Shown here: one piece after another, positions 1-12,700 of the stretch
Position numbering within the stretch: position 1 is the first letter of the stretch
Layout: each line of letters begins with the position of its first letter
Assembly: GCF_963676685.1 (NCBI RefSeq)
Contig: NC_092355.1
Span: 68,331,006 to 68,395,005, forward strand
From: Mytilus edulis
Taxonomy: Eukaryota > Mollusca > Bivalvia > Mytilida > Mytilidae
Length of the DNA: 64,000 bases
Direction of reading: 5' to 3'
Program-made: the position numbers and the translations under genes
The notes under the pieces: model-generated
The model's database searches: none
Told to the model about the DNA's origin: nothing
The model's input: only the letters and a program-made list of their open reading frames with translations

Positions 1-146
1 AGATATTCCAAAATAGGTCTGAATGGAATATTGTTACCTAAATTTAAGCAGATATATGAAAATAGGTTCGAATGGAATATAATTCGGGGGATTTAGGCAG
101 ATATTTCAAAATAGGTCTGAATGGCATATTGTTCGACAGATGGTAA
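1..146. repeat. 49-bp tandem repeat, about three copies, continuing off the left edge
   Basis: Copies begin at 1, 50 and 99, each starting AGATAT and containing AAAATAGG, then GAATGG(A/C)ATAT. Copies differ by several substitutions. Confidence 0.8.
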
Positions 147-276
147 AGATTATTGCGAGTACAGATTGTGTTTACCAAGTACTTATGACCAAGTAAAACA
201 GTTTACTGGTGAATTTGAATATGAGCTTGCTTTTAATTCATTTATAACGATTGTTGATGATGATATGTTCTTCTAG
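121..276 (+). CDS. Short open frame of 51 codons, unrecognised
   Basis: ATG at 121 to TAG at 274-276. It contains CEYRLCLPSTYDQVKQF and ends FITIVDDDMFF. The residue mix is less repetitive than chance AT-rich frames, so it might be a remnant exon of a gene or element beginning left of the window. I do not recognise a family, and chance is possible. Confidence 0.15.
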   Translation: MAYCSTDGKDYCEYRLCLPSTYDQVKQFTGEFEYELAFNSFITIVDDDMFF

Positions 277-3199
277 AAAAAAAGGCCTTTATTATGGAGC
301 ACATCCCCGACATATACCGATTACTTTTACCCAAGAATATTTATTTTGCTTACCAAACTGCCAACCCACAGAACAAACTACTAAATAACTAGTTATTGTA
401 ACACCTTACAATTCAGACATAGAGGTGACGAGGGATGTCAAACATATAGTTTAGCTCTACGATCATTATAGGGGATGCCATATCTGCTGCATAAAAATTT
501 AAGTGTATGTTATGACTTGCAGAATTACAATAAGGTGTGTTTGAAGATATCAAGGATACATTAAAACAGGAACAATTACTCGACCCTGCCGTAGCGCTCT
601 AATGAGCTCTATCCTAGTTGGATGCTTCCACGGAAAAGATGTCCGGATGTATGGCTATTACAAAACCAAATTTATTTATGTACGTACACAGATACTTATT
701 TTCACAAATTTACACAACCTTTAGATGCAAATCAAAAACTGAAACACTGTTTCAGGGCTTGAATTTTTTTCAAAGATAGAAAAAGTAAAAGCATCCTCTC
801 TTGACCGTTCATTGGCCATCGTAGATATTTCCCAAGTCTTAAGTCTGACCAAAAAAAAAAAAAGTCCCGTTTGAAGGGAACAAAACAAATTGCCAAAAAA
901 CTCAAATTAAAGTAATAAAGAAACATAATTGCCTGATCCCCTGCATTATTCAGTCGGATCTTGGTAGACTCCTTGCTACTTTATATCATGCCGTATAAAT
1001 ATTGATGCTCAATCTTAAGTTTATGTGTACATAGATGTTTGTGTTTGGTTTTGGTCCACATTGTGATTTTTTTTTCTTCCATTTTTTTTTTATAGAATCA
1101 TGATTCCTATCTCTTCAGTCTTTTTCCTTGACTTAAACATCAATCTGTTTAATATACAGAATTGATAAAAAATGAAAAAATACACCTTAAGAGCAAATAT
1201 TTGAAATTAAGAAAAAGTACGCTGACCTAACTATCCTATTTTAAAGTTATCCTCATTGTGAGTAAGAATTAAGAAGTATTTCGATTCTGCGTGTCTGCTT
1301 ATTCGAAAAATCACCATTGTGTGAATCTTAGACAGACTAAGGACTAGCTACACACGATATACCATTCTGTTAAAATAGATCTACATTTGTTGAATTATCT
1401 AAAACAAAAGGGAATTTTAATTTATAAAGATTTTTTTATGAGTTTCATGTTGCGTTAGTCTTGGTTTGTGAAGTTTTTTGTAGTCTAAATCATTAAAAAT
1501 CGGAAATTCAGCAAAAATTGAGACGTCACACTGCTTGAATGTCAATAACATTGATACAGCAACATGCAATTATACACAAAGCAGAAAGTAATAACATTTT
1601 ACTGCACTATGTGCGCATAATGACAATTTTTACTGAATAATTCAAGTTTGGTTTATATGTCCACTTCATCTATCTGCATAGATTTGAAATAAGGATACCA
1701 TTCCCACTTATATCTTGACTTATTTTCATATCCAGGAATTATCAATGATGTTTGGTTGAAATCTTGACATTTATTCGAGAGATGATGATAATTCACTTTT
1801 TCCCATTATGAGGCGCCCATTTCTATGTAGCAATATTCGGACAGCTTATGTAAGGCGTTTTATTATCTCCATTTTCATAAGATATTCCAGAGATGCGTTT
1901 TATATCATGATTTTTATTGGAGTTTACTGCTAACAATGTAACTATACTATAAACAAAGGTCTAATTAATCCAGTTTAACAGAGTCACGCATCTGAAAGTT
2001 TAATCTGACATTGTCATGTTTTGATTGACCATTATAGTGGAATATATGTTTTGCAGATGAACACAGATATTTTCCATATGTCGTTACCATAAGCATGGGA
2101 CTGTTCTCTTCTTTGATTTCAACCTTTCTAAACACGATTTATCCTTGAAAATATACCCACGTGAACAAGTACTATATGTAGAACAGGAACTGTTTAACCT
2201 GTCAGAGCACCCATGTAATATTTTATTATAGTTCGTCGTTTTAATTTTTTTTATCCCTTTGTATTAGCTCCCTCCGTTTATGGCTTGTTAGTAATAATCT
2301 GGAGACAAACTTATATAAAATCAATATAAAGGTTTAAGAGCTGATACTACCAAGAACCAAAAAAGTAAATTATATGACAGTGAACAGGGGGAAATAGATT
2401 ATTTAGTTATAAATTATACTAAACCATTTAATTACAACAAATTTAAATGTAACATATTTCCTATACTGTCTTTCCTTGTTTTCGTGAAAAACTTGACAAA
2501 TTTTATAACAGCAAATTTCAATGAAATAACATTTCATTTTCAAAGTACTGGGCTTGTAAGTTCTTCTGATTATGTTTTGGCCAATAAAGTTTATAGTATT
2601 CAAATCAATTCAAGCTGCACCTGATGCAGAATTTGGTTTTTGTTCATGCCAAACTTACTTAGCTTTGACAATATAATAAGACCAATAATAAGATATGTTT
2701 TTAAATTCAAAGGAAAATTTTCGTTTACCTATACCAGCAATTATGTAAATTTTCAAGTGAACAAGTTCATTTGACAAACATATTAAAGCTGTTATCATAA
2801 TGCTATCAAGTTAAAGGTTTTGTTGGCTTGCTGGCTTTGTTTGTATAAATGTTTGATCAATCGTAACAATTAAAATTGATAGCTGATATCCATAGATAGG
2901 CGGGCTTCAACTTGTATACTTTGTTTAACTTCCAATAGCATTTAATGTTAACCAGTTGAAGTCCCTTCTTTCAGTGAGTTGAAACAGTAATAGAAACCTA
3001 GGACTCCGATTGTCCGTTAATAAAATCGGATTTAAATGTTAAATAAAGTTTCAAAAAAAATTCAATTGACTAATTTCTAAAAATATCTGAAATGGTGATT
3101 GAATGATAGCCGATAACAAATGAGGAAAACTTAAATTAATATAAAGGGCAATATCTTTGTAGATGAGTTTTTTTTGTAGATGAGAAATAACAGATCTCT
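277..3199. other. Downstream flank, no recognised gene
   Basis: AT-rich sequence 3' of the ROCO gene. Only short chance frames occur on both strands; I saw no familiar repeat, RNA gene or exon. Confidence 0.5.
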
Positions 3200-3232
3200 T
3201 TTAATCTTAATCTTAAAACCGAAATAATTTTG

Positions 3233-3238
3233 TTTATT
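3233..3238 (-). promoter_or_regulatory. Candidate polyadenylation signal of the ROCO gene
   Basis: Minus-strand AATAAA, about 120 bases after the stop codon. A variant ATTAAA lies at 3200-3205. The spacing is reasonable, but such hexamers are common in AT-rich DNA. Confidence 0.4.
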
Positions 3239-3357
3239 ATACATTTAGGATTCAATGAGGCCTCATTAAGATTAACATTTCAATTCCCATTTATGTTATA
3301 GTGCATATTTCGTCCAGATTGGATAGTTGTTCTAATCAAATTTTGCAGTAGTTGTTT

Positions 3358-3746
3358 TTAAGCTATTGCACAAGGTTTCGACTTCCTCTGTTTCTGACCT
3401 TGTGGTTTCTTAGGAATGGCACCCATGTCCGAAGAGTGTCCAAGAGTATTCAGATCAACATTCTTAAGAACTTCCTGTAAACAACGTGCTCCTCTCCCAA
3501 CATTTACTAAAGCCTGTACCAGTACCCTTAGCGTAGGTTTCAATGTTCTGTCTTCTCTCCATGCGAATAATATCTCTCTATTCTGAGCCGCTAGATCTCT
3601 TGGATTATTACTTTGGATATTTTCCAGGGTTCCAATTGACAACCCAACTTCAGCGCCAAGTTGAAAGAATACCTGACCAATTTGTGGTGCTAATGCATCC
3701 AAGATACCTTCTGTTGGAATAAAATCTAGGTATTCCAAAGGAATTT
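3358..3746 (-). CDS. Exon 19 (last): death domain 2 and polybasic CaaX tail
   Basis: The acceptor ATATTTCAG ends at 3747 and the stop TAA is at 3360-3358. With one base carried from exon 18 it encodes 129 residues. Residues about 1080-1170 read as a six-helix death domain: LGAEVGLSIGTLENIQSNN, then REILFAWRED and TLRVLVQALVNVG, the usual helix 2-3, 4 and 5 patterns. The last 16 residues are basic (KKPQGQKQRKSK) and end in CAIA. That fits the CaaX rule (Cys, two aliphatic residues, Ala), which in known proteins directs farnesylation and, together with a basic stretch, membrane attachment. The domain call is by pattern and is firm; prenylation is inferred. Confidence 0.9.
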
Positions 3747-6700
3747 CTGAAATATTAGTATTGACGGTAATTTGAAAATTATTATGAAATAAAGCCTAGC
3801 CCATAACATTGTATAAATACTATTTGTCCTAATGAACCAAATCCCACATCAGGAGACCTCGAAAAAATTGTTATTTGTTTTTTTTAAAGCTCACTGTTTT
3901 CAAAATTTTCGCAATGATGTTTTAGCCTGAAATGACTCCAAGGTATATCAAATATCTCTTAGCTTTAAAAGTATTGTTTCAAACTCTAGCGATGTGTTCT
4001 TTTTTGCTTAGCGTTTGTTAAGATTGCAAATTGCATTGCTATACGACGCAGTATTTATCAATCCAGGATTTAAGCATTTAGTTATGATGTTTCTTTAGTA
4101 AATATAAATTAGATGATGTGGCGTGATTGTCAATTAGACAAAAGGGATCAAATGACCTAGAAATAAACAACTATACGTCACCGTACGACCTTCAACAATG
4201 TGCAAAGCCCATACCGAATTATATAAATGACAAATGTAAAACCATTCAAACGAGAAAACTGACGGCATACTCTATGTACAAAAAATACACGAACCAAATA
4301 CTAGCATGTAACACAGCAACAAACGACAACCAATGAATTACAGGACAGACACAAACATACAAAATGTAGCGGGGTTGAATAAGTAAGCGGGATCCAAGCC
4401 CTCCTCTAACACGGGATAATGGCGTAACAATCCATAGTCAGAACGAATTATAAAAATCAGGTGAAAAAGGCTTAACTCATCAGAAAGAAATATATCTTAC
4501 AAAAAACATAGAGTGGACGTGGCCAGGTACTTCTACATTCCATCAACAAAAAAACACTACAAATCTGAGAGAACTCTTTTATATTGTGCTATGTCTTATC
4601 ATTTGTGGTGTAAATTCTGTAGTTTTGGTACATTTCATATATATATGTCTTATTCGTCATTTTTGCGTTTGTTTGTACTGTATTTCCGATCACACGGTGT
4701 TGTCATTCTGACGACATTTTTAACATCGCCATGTACGTTGATGGTTTGGCTAGCAATACAATCAGGTTCAACCCACTTTTTTTCTAAACGTTCTTTACCA
4801 AGTCGAGAATATGTCAGTTGGTATCAAATAGCCTGGTTCTTCGTAAATTTTAGGCGGACGCAATCACGAGTTGGTAAACCGTAGTGGAATATCCTTTTTT
4901 CAGATGATATGGAATGTGTTCCTCATGTCGGAACTACAATCCGTTCCCTTTTAGCGAATGTGACTTTCCGAATCAGACTATTTACCGTGTTTTATTCTGT
5001 AACCAAGATTCGTTTTCTCTAAATCAATTTATGACATTTGCACAGTAGTATACTTCTGTTGCCTTTATTTAATGTTATTGTTATGGTTTGTTTGACTGTT
5101 GATGTATCGTTAGTTTTTTAATGTTTTGTCACTGTTTGTTTTGTTTTGCGTGATTTGTTTTCCCTATTGTTATAACACTAGTACCTGCTTTTGCTATCCT
5201 GACTCTTCTAACCTACAAAAAAATGACTCATGAAATTTAATTAATAAATGTTATAACTTAAACATTTGAGGAAGACTGCAGAAACGAAGATCCATTTTTT
5301 TTTCTTAAAAATTGAAGTTTTGCTCAATTTCTACAACTGTTTTTCCAATGTATTTTATATGGTTAATGGTATTCCAACAATGTCAATACATATAACGCAT
5401 TTTCTTAGAATGAAAATCTTGACACAGTAATTGTAAAAACGTACTTGGCACAAGACATGTGTTGATATATCCATATTTGTCAGAGCTTCTGCCAAGGCTT
5501 TTAAATTGCTTCCATCTTCCATCTCTCTCCATTTTGATAAAACCAAAAACTTTGCTACTTCTATATTTTCTGGGTAGTTTAGTGTGATATCATTCCATTT
5601 TTCAAACATATTAAGATATGAAACTAATTCATACATTTGGTTTGATGGAAAGTTTATGGAAAAGCGCAACAATTCAATATCACTTGGTTTCTGGTTTAAA
5701 GCATCATCACTCAAACCTGAAAATAATCATTGTTACAAAACAATGCAAAACACATATCTAGAAGCATACATTTAATACTGAGACTACCTTTTCTAAACAT
5801 GTCAACATGTTGCAAAATGGACGAAAGAGTCAATGAATAGATGGAATACAAATCAGCATGGCATAGAATAATACTCTGTTAATGCCACACGGATTTCAAC
5901 GAAAAATATTTTTCACAGTTTTTACCAACAAACACATTTGCCTAGTGGATGCTCCACATCGGAAATATTTAAATTAGTGCATGTTTTTTGTGGTTGTCTA
6001 CAGTATTCAATATTTTCGAATAACGGTGTTGCCAGGCAAATAGATTTCTCTTTTAGATTGCTTCACATTTCGTAATTTCATCCAATGGAATGGCTGTGCT
6101 CATTTGTTGATGCCGCACGATAATCTGTAGTTTTTCGTATCTTTATATGATTTTCATAATGTATTCATTATGCATCTCATAATTTCGACATAATTATGTA
6201 AAAAGATTATACTGACATGGTTACTATTTTCTTCAGTGTTATTTTGTCAAATATTGTAAACACAGATAAAATTATGAACGACTTTTGAGATAAATATAAA
6301 TTATCAAACAACTAATTATACTTACCTGCACAATTTTCTTCACACTGATCGGTCTTCTGTAAAAATAAAATGTATACAAATAATTGGAACTTTGAAAATC
6401 TATATGAAAAAGTTGTGTGGTACAAGATCAGATTATAAAAGTAAAAAATAAAGCTTGAGGCACAAGAAGAAAATGAAAGAATGAATGAATTGCAAAAGCA
6501 TAAATAATATGCTATGGCAATACATAAACAAGTATATACAATGTCACAAAACAACAGATAGCAGATAACAATGCATAATATAATCAAGGTACAATTAATT
6601 CACAATACATGATCTTATTTTCCAAGCATATTTCAGATAGTTACACAGTTTAGTTGTGATTGATTTTGATTTTGCTTGAAAAGAAAACAACACCCTGAAA

Positions 6701-9700
6701 AAACAAATTTACCGTTTTTAATTGAGAAATATAGAATTTGAATCGCCAAAAAAAATAATCATATTACTAGTAGATCTCGAAATCACCAATCACAACACAG
6801 TAAACAAAAGAATTAGCAAACTGTTCTTTATTTATTCATATTTGGTTGCATTTCTTAGTACATTCTAGTTCGAAACTGAGGTCTTCATTATTGTAATATT
6901 TCCTAGATTTATATGGAATTTGCTTAATTTTTGGCAATACTAATCATTTCAGGTGTAATTCCACTATTGATTTTCCGCTATTAGTCTTTTGCACTTAAAA
7001 ACAAATGTGCAGAATAGTTATCAAAAGTACCAGGATTATAATTTTATACGCCGACGTGCGTTTCGTCTACAGTGACGCTCAGATCAAAATAGTTAAAAAG
7101 CCAAATAAATACAAAGTTGAAGAGCATTGAGGGTCCAGAAGTTATCTTTGTTTCAAATAAAGAAATACTTGGCATGAGTAAATGTTATCCTGTCGAGTAC
7201 TATAGAATTTTTTCACATAACATTTCTATGCATACAAGAAAATAACCATCACTAGAGGTTGAACAATCAAAATATTGTTCTTTCCAGTCTCTGTATATGT
7301 GGGCAAGTTGAGAGCAGCAAACATTATTTGCTAGAATGTCATAATTATCGACTCATCAGAACACAAACCATTTCTACACTACCAATATATAATATACAAA
7401 CATTATTATCAAATAGTGAACTAATCATTGATGAGGAAAACGAAAATATTTTTAAAGTTGTACAAAGATTTATTTTAGAAACAGGAAGATGTGTCCGTAA
7501 CAATTATTTTTATGTCGATTAAGATTATGAAACTTTATTTGATGTAACCTTATTTTCGAAACATTAACATATTTCTCAGTTACATGCACTATAATTATTT
7601 ATATACGAGTTGATTACATTTTTCGATCAAACTTACTTCTGAGTAACGGGCAAACCACAGAATAAACATGTTAGCTAAGAACTGAAAATTACGTTATACG
7701 AGTTTCTAATACTATGTTCCTAATGTTGTCATTTTTTTTAAAAGGGAGACGGATTTATATAAGTTTTTCTTGTTTCCGAATCCCTGTATTTCATATTGTA
7801 TAATTATATTTTGTGCACTTCATGAAATAAAATATTGTTTAAACTAAACAATCACAATTCTCCCCTTATCTAATCTGTGTACAAGGTTTGGGAACCATGT
7901 AACCCCAAGTTTACAAAATATTCTATAGAAACTCCAAATAAAAAAAATAATAGTGATTTGAAATACCCAAGACAAATGCTCATAAAACAGAAATGTTACA
8001 CTGCAATAAAATGTAGGATTAATTACCTACAACTGTCAAATTGAAGGGAATATTTTTTCGACCTATTTTCGTATACAACCGGATGTGACGTACCATGATT
8101 TGGTGGCATATACATTTATATATATATTCATATAATGTATGTATGTATACCTTATCTTGGTTCCAAACCACCCTGTTTCCTGCTCTGTGTGTGAGATTAT
8201 GGTCGCCACAAACCCATTCACTGCTCTGCAAAGCTTCCTCTTCACTGATGAAGCATTTTAATTGGGAACATGAATATTCAATGTGGAAAAGTGATTGGTG
8301 ACTTTTTGTTGCATGAATTGTGGACTGATAGAACTCTGAAATTCTTTCCATGGTTAAAACCAAACATTCTTTAATTCCAGTTGCTATATCTGCGACAATA
8401 AGTCCAGCGGAGGTCTTATGGACTAAATAAAGAAGAATCTTGTTGCCTACAACACACACAACAATGTCATGTGACTTGTCAATTGACACTACAATAAATC
8501 CTGAAAAGATGAGTCGTCTCCCTTCATACTGCTTGACGGTCCACATGGTCAGACATGCGCTTATCAGTCGATTAGGTAATGCTGATGGTATAACAGTCCC
8601 TTTGAAAACAAATGCTAAGCATATAGCTCTCTCGGGTGTACATTCTTTGTCCATGAAGCTGGTGGTATTTTTTTCTGTAACCATACAGGGAACAAAGAAT
8701 TTCTCTACTGGTAACCGACTGCCATTATATGTATCATATCTCCGTTGCTCTGCCAAAATATCTAAATGAATCAGGATGTTGAATATGAACTCTTTGTATG
8801 GTAAAATTGCCTTGAAGTTATTATGTGCCCAAATCTGGTACAGGTCTTCACGGCATATGATTCCACTTTCCGACATTTCTCTGAAAATTTCCTGAATTCT
8901 TTTTTTCTGTGGCCAGAATCCTCTGTCTAAAAGCAGAAAGGTAAAAAAACTTTCTGAGCAATGAATATTCATTACAAATCTTTTAAATTAATACAGAAAT
9001 CTACTAGTCATACATATAACTGTGTACTCGGCTAAAGTAAAACTAGAGGCTCTAAAGAGCCTGTGTCACTCACCTTGCTCTATGTGAATATTAAACAAAG
9101 GAAGTAGATGGATTCATGACAAAATTGTGTTTTGGTGATGGTGATATGTTTGTACATCTTACTTTACTGAACATTCTTGCTGCTTACAATTATCACTATC
9201 TATCATGAACTTGGTTTCTGTGGAAAATGTTACCGGTAGTAAAAATTTACAAATTTTATGAAAATTGTTTAAAATTGACTATAAAGGACAATAACTCCTT
9301 AGGGGGTCAATTGACCATTTTGATCATGTTGACTTATTTGTAAATCTTACTTTGCTGAACATTATTGCTGTTTACAGTTTATCTCTATCTATAATAATAT
9401 TCAAGATAACCAAAAACAGCAAAATTTCCTTAAAATTACCAATTCAGGAATAGCAACCCAACAACGGGTTCTCTGATTCATCTGAAAATTTCAGGGCAGA
9501 TAGATCTTGACCTGATAAACAAGTTTACCCCTGTCAGATTTGCTCTAAATACTTTGGTTTTTGAGTTATAAGCCAAAAACTGCGTTTAACCTCTATGTTC
9601 TATTTTTAGCCATGGTGGCCATCTTGGTTGGTCTGGGGGGTCACGCCACACATTTTTAAAACTAGACACCCCAAAGATGATTGTAGCCAAGTTTGGATTA

Positions 9701-12700
9701 ATTTGGCCCAGCAGTTCCAGAGAAGAGGAATTTTGTAAAAGATATATAAAATTTACGAAAAATGGTTAAAAATTGACTTAAAAGGGCAATAACTCCTAAA
9801 GGGGTCAACTGACCATTTTGGTCATGTTGACTTATTTGTAAATCTTACTTTGCTGAACATTATTGCTGTTTACAGTTTATCTCTATCTATAATAATATTC
9901 AAGATAATAACCAAAAACAGCAAAATTTCCTTAAAATTACCAATTCAGGAACAGCAACCCAACAACGGGTTGTCCAATTCATCTGAAAATTTCAGGGCAG
10001 ATAGATCTTGACCTTATAAACAATTTTACTTCATGTCAGATTTGCTCTGAATGCTTTGGTTTTTGAGTTATAAGTAAAAAACTGCGTTTTACCCCTATGT
10101 TCTATTTTTAGCCATGCGGCCATCTTGGTTTGTTTGGCGGGTCACGCCACACATTTTATAAACAAGATACCCCAATGATAATTGTGGCCAAGTTTGGTTT
10201 AATTTGGCCCAGCAGTTTCAGAGAAGAAGATTTTTGTAAAAGATGTATAAAATTTACGAAAAATGGTTAAAAATTGACTTAAAAGGGCAATAACTCCTAA
10301 AGGGGTCAACTGACCATTTTGGTCATGTTGACTTATTTGTAAATCTTACTTTGCTAAACATTATTGCTGTTAACAGTTTATCTCTATCTATAATAATATT
10401 CAAGATAATAACCAAAAACAGCAAAATTTTCCTAAAATTACCAATTCAGTGGCAGCAACCCAACAACGGGTTGTCTGATTCATCTGAAAATTTCAGGGCA
10501 GATAGATCTTGACCTGATAAACAATTTTACCCCCATGTCAGATTTGCTCTAAATGCTTTGGTTTTTGAGTTATAAGCCAAAAACTGCATTTTACCCCTAT
10601 GTTCTATTTTTAGCCATGGCGGCCATCTTGGTTTGTTTGGCGGGTCACGCCACACATTTTTTAAACAAGATACCCCAATGATGCTTGTGGCCAAGTTTGG
10701 TTTAATTTGGCCCAGTAGTTTCAGAGGAGAAGATTTTTGTAAAAGTTAACGACGACGGACGACGACGGACGCCGGACGCCAAGTGATGAGAAAAGCTCAC
10801 TTGGCCCTTCGGACCAGGTGAGCTAAAAAAGGAGTTAAAAGTAATGAATGATCTACTTTTTTATTTAAGACGTTCATAAATTATTTTATTACTGTTTAAG
10901 GCAACATGGTTGATTATGTTCATTATTTATTCCATATTATTTTTAATGTTTTTTTCTGATTCACATGAAAGCGTGTGGCTGAATAAAAATAAAATCTTTT
11001 TTCATAAACTTATGTTTGTTTGGAGTTGATACAGCTTGTTATTGAAAGAGGTGATGAATATTTGTTCTTTGGATTAAAATTTCTCTTTACAAAATGATTT
11101 AATTGCACATACATGTGTGTACTCCCCAAGTAAAGAAAATATAATTTGAGAGTTAAATTTAAAATACAATATTCTTTCAGAAAAGCGTTCCGGTAGTTGT
11201 TCCAATATAAAACCTTCATTTAGCAATTCAACTGTAAATGAAGAAATTTGACAGAAGTGCAAATAACTTTTAGATATCAATAAATGAACAGAATCAACAA
11301 GTAACAATTTCAAATGGTTTCGCTTAAGGCATAGTCGAGTAATTTTGTAAAATCTAAATAGAGGTCGTAGTTATAACCTGATAATGATGTTTTCCCGTTA
11401 GGTAATAGTGGCAAACATTTAAATTAAAATTTTAATAGAAGCGCAATCTCATGACTATTTGACATATAGGGCATAACACGTTGTATAGGATTTCGAATTA
11501 ACGTCCTTATTTTGGTCGATTTATCTTATATTTTCATTAGAGATATACTATAAATCTGTTTCCTGTGTAATTTTCCCGATTCTGGTTTGCCTGATTTGCT
11601 ATGAATTGCTCATGGATAAAGCCTAAACCATAGAGATACAACACTATTTAAATAAAATACAGATTAGATTGTTACCACGAGAGAACAAGTTTGCCAAAGC
11701 TTTTTCAAGGAATAACAATCTGTTTTTTTATCCACATAGCTATATCATATATATGTTATTTAGCTTACTGTAATGAATGTCTAATCATTATTGTTTTTTA
11801 CAGATGAATTATATTTAAAAAAAAAGAGGGACGAAAATTACCAGAGAAATAGTCAAACTCAGATTGAAAATAAACTGCCAACGCCATGGCTAAAATAAAA
11901 AAAGTATTTTCTATGATGTCACGTACGTAAAAAAATTACATTTTTCTTATTTTGACAGTCAAAAAACACATCTGAGCAAAAACATAAAGCTTGAGAATTG
12001 TCTTTAATTGCCTGATGTAAATTATTTATATTATCGATTTTGAATTGGTCTGGACAAGAGTGTGACATCTAAAAAATCGTCAGCCATAGGCTAGAGTGAA
12101 AAGCCTTCGTCGTTTCAGCCAATCAAAATATGGCATTTTTACGTAAAGTGTAATAATATAAAACTATTGTTCTATGATTTCAACAGATGAGTCAGCTAAC
12201 GTATTCTACTAAAAGTCCGTTGGGAATGCAGATATAGTCGTTCCGACAAAAACCCGTATTAAAGTTGTAAAGGAAATATACCATTGACCTAGATCGAATA
12301 TTGAACTATCACAATTTTTTATGTAAAGTGGACATATAACGGATATACTCCTAAATTTAATTATTGCCTTATTTTTAGCCATGGCGTTGTCAGTTTGTTT
12401 TAGATTTACGAGTTTGACTGTCCCTTTGGTATCTTTCGTCCCTCTTTTATGTCATAATATAGAAAAACAAGAATGTTTGATAAGCACTAACTTATTGAAC
12501 CGCGGGTTAATTATCATGTTGTGAATGGTTTAACGTAATAAACCCTTGTGTATCAATAGGGGTTAATAAATTCCAAAGGGAGTTAATGACGTTACGTCTA
12601 TGGTTAATTGGGACGTCATATATTAATGTTGTTGAGTTTTATGTTTATTTTTCTACAAAACGCAACAGAAAATGCCCAACATGCAATAAATTCGTTATAC

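Noticed and set aside
3801-3858. Alternative 37-nt exon (acceptor TTTTTTCGAG, donor GTATTTATAC) between death domains
   Set aside because: Length fits 3n+1 but it contains an in-frame TGA; the 28-nt exon at 5185-5212 fits and stays open.
5355-5444. Read-through of exon 17 into a 30-codon tail
   Set aside because: The strong donor GTACGT and the phase-matched exon 18 make splicing more likely; the tail could still be a minor isoform by intron retention.
6312-6587. 91-codon minus-strand frame with hydrophobic stretches
   Set aside because: Only its last 10 codons are the real 31-nt exon; the rest is intron upstream of the acceptor.
8440-8769. 109-codon plus-strand frame
   Set aside because: Antisense shadow of COR exon 15.
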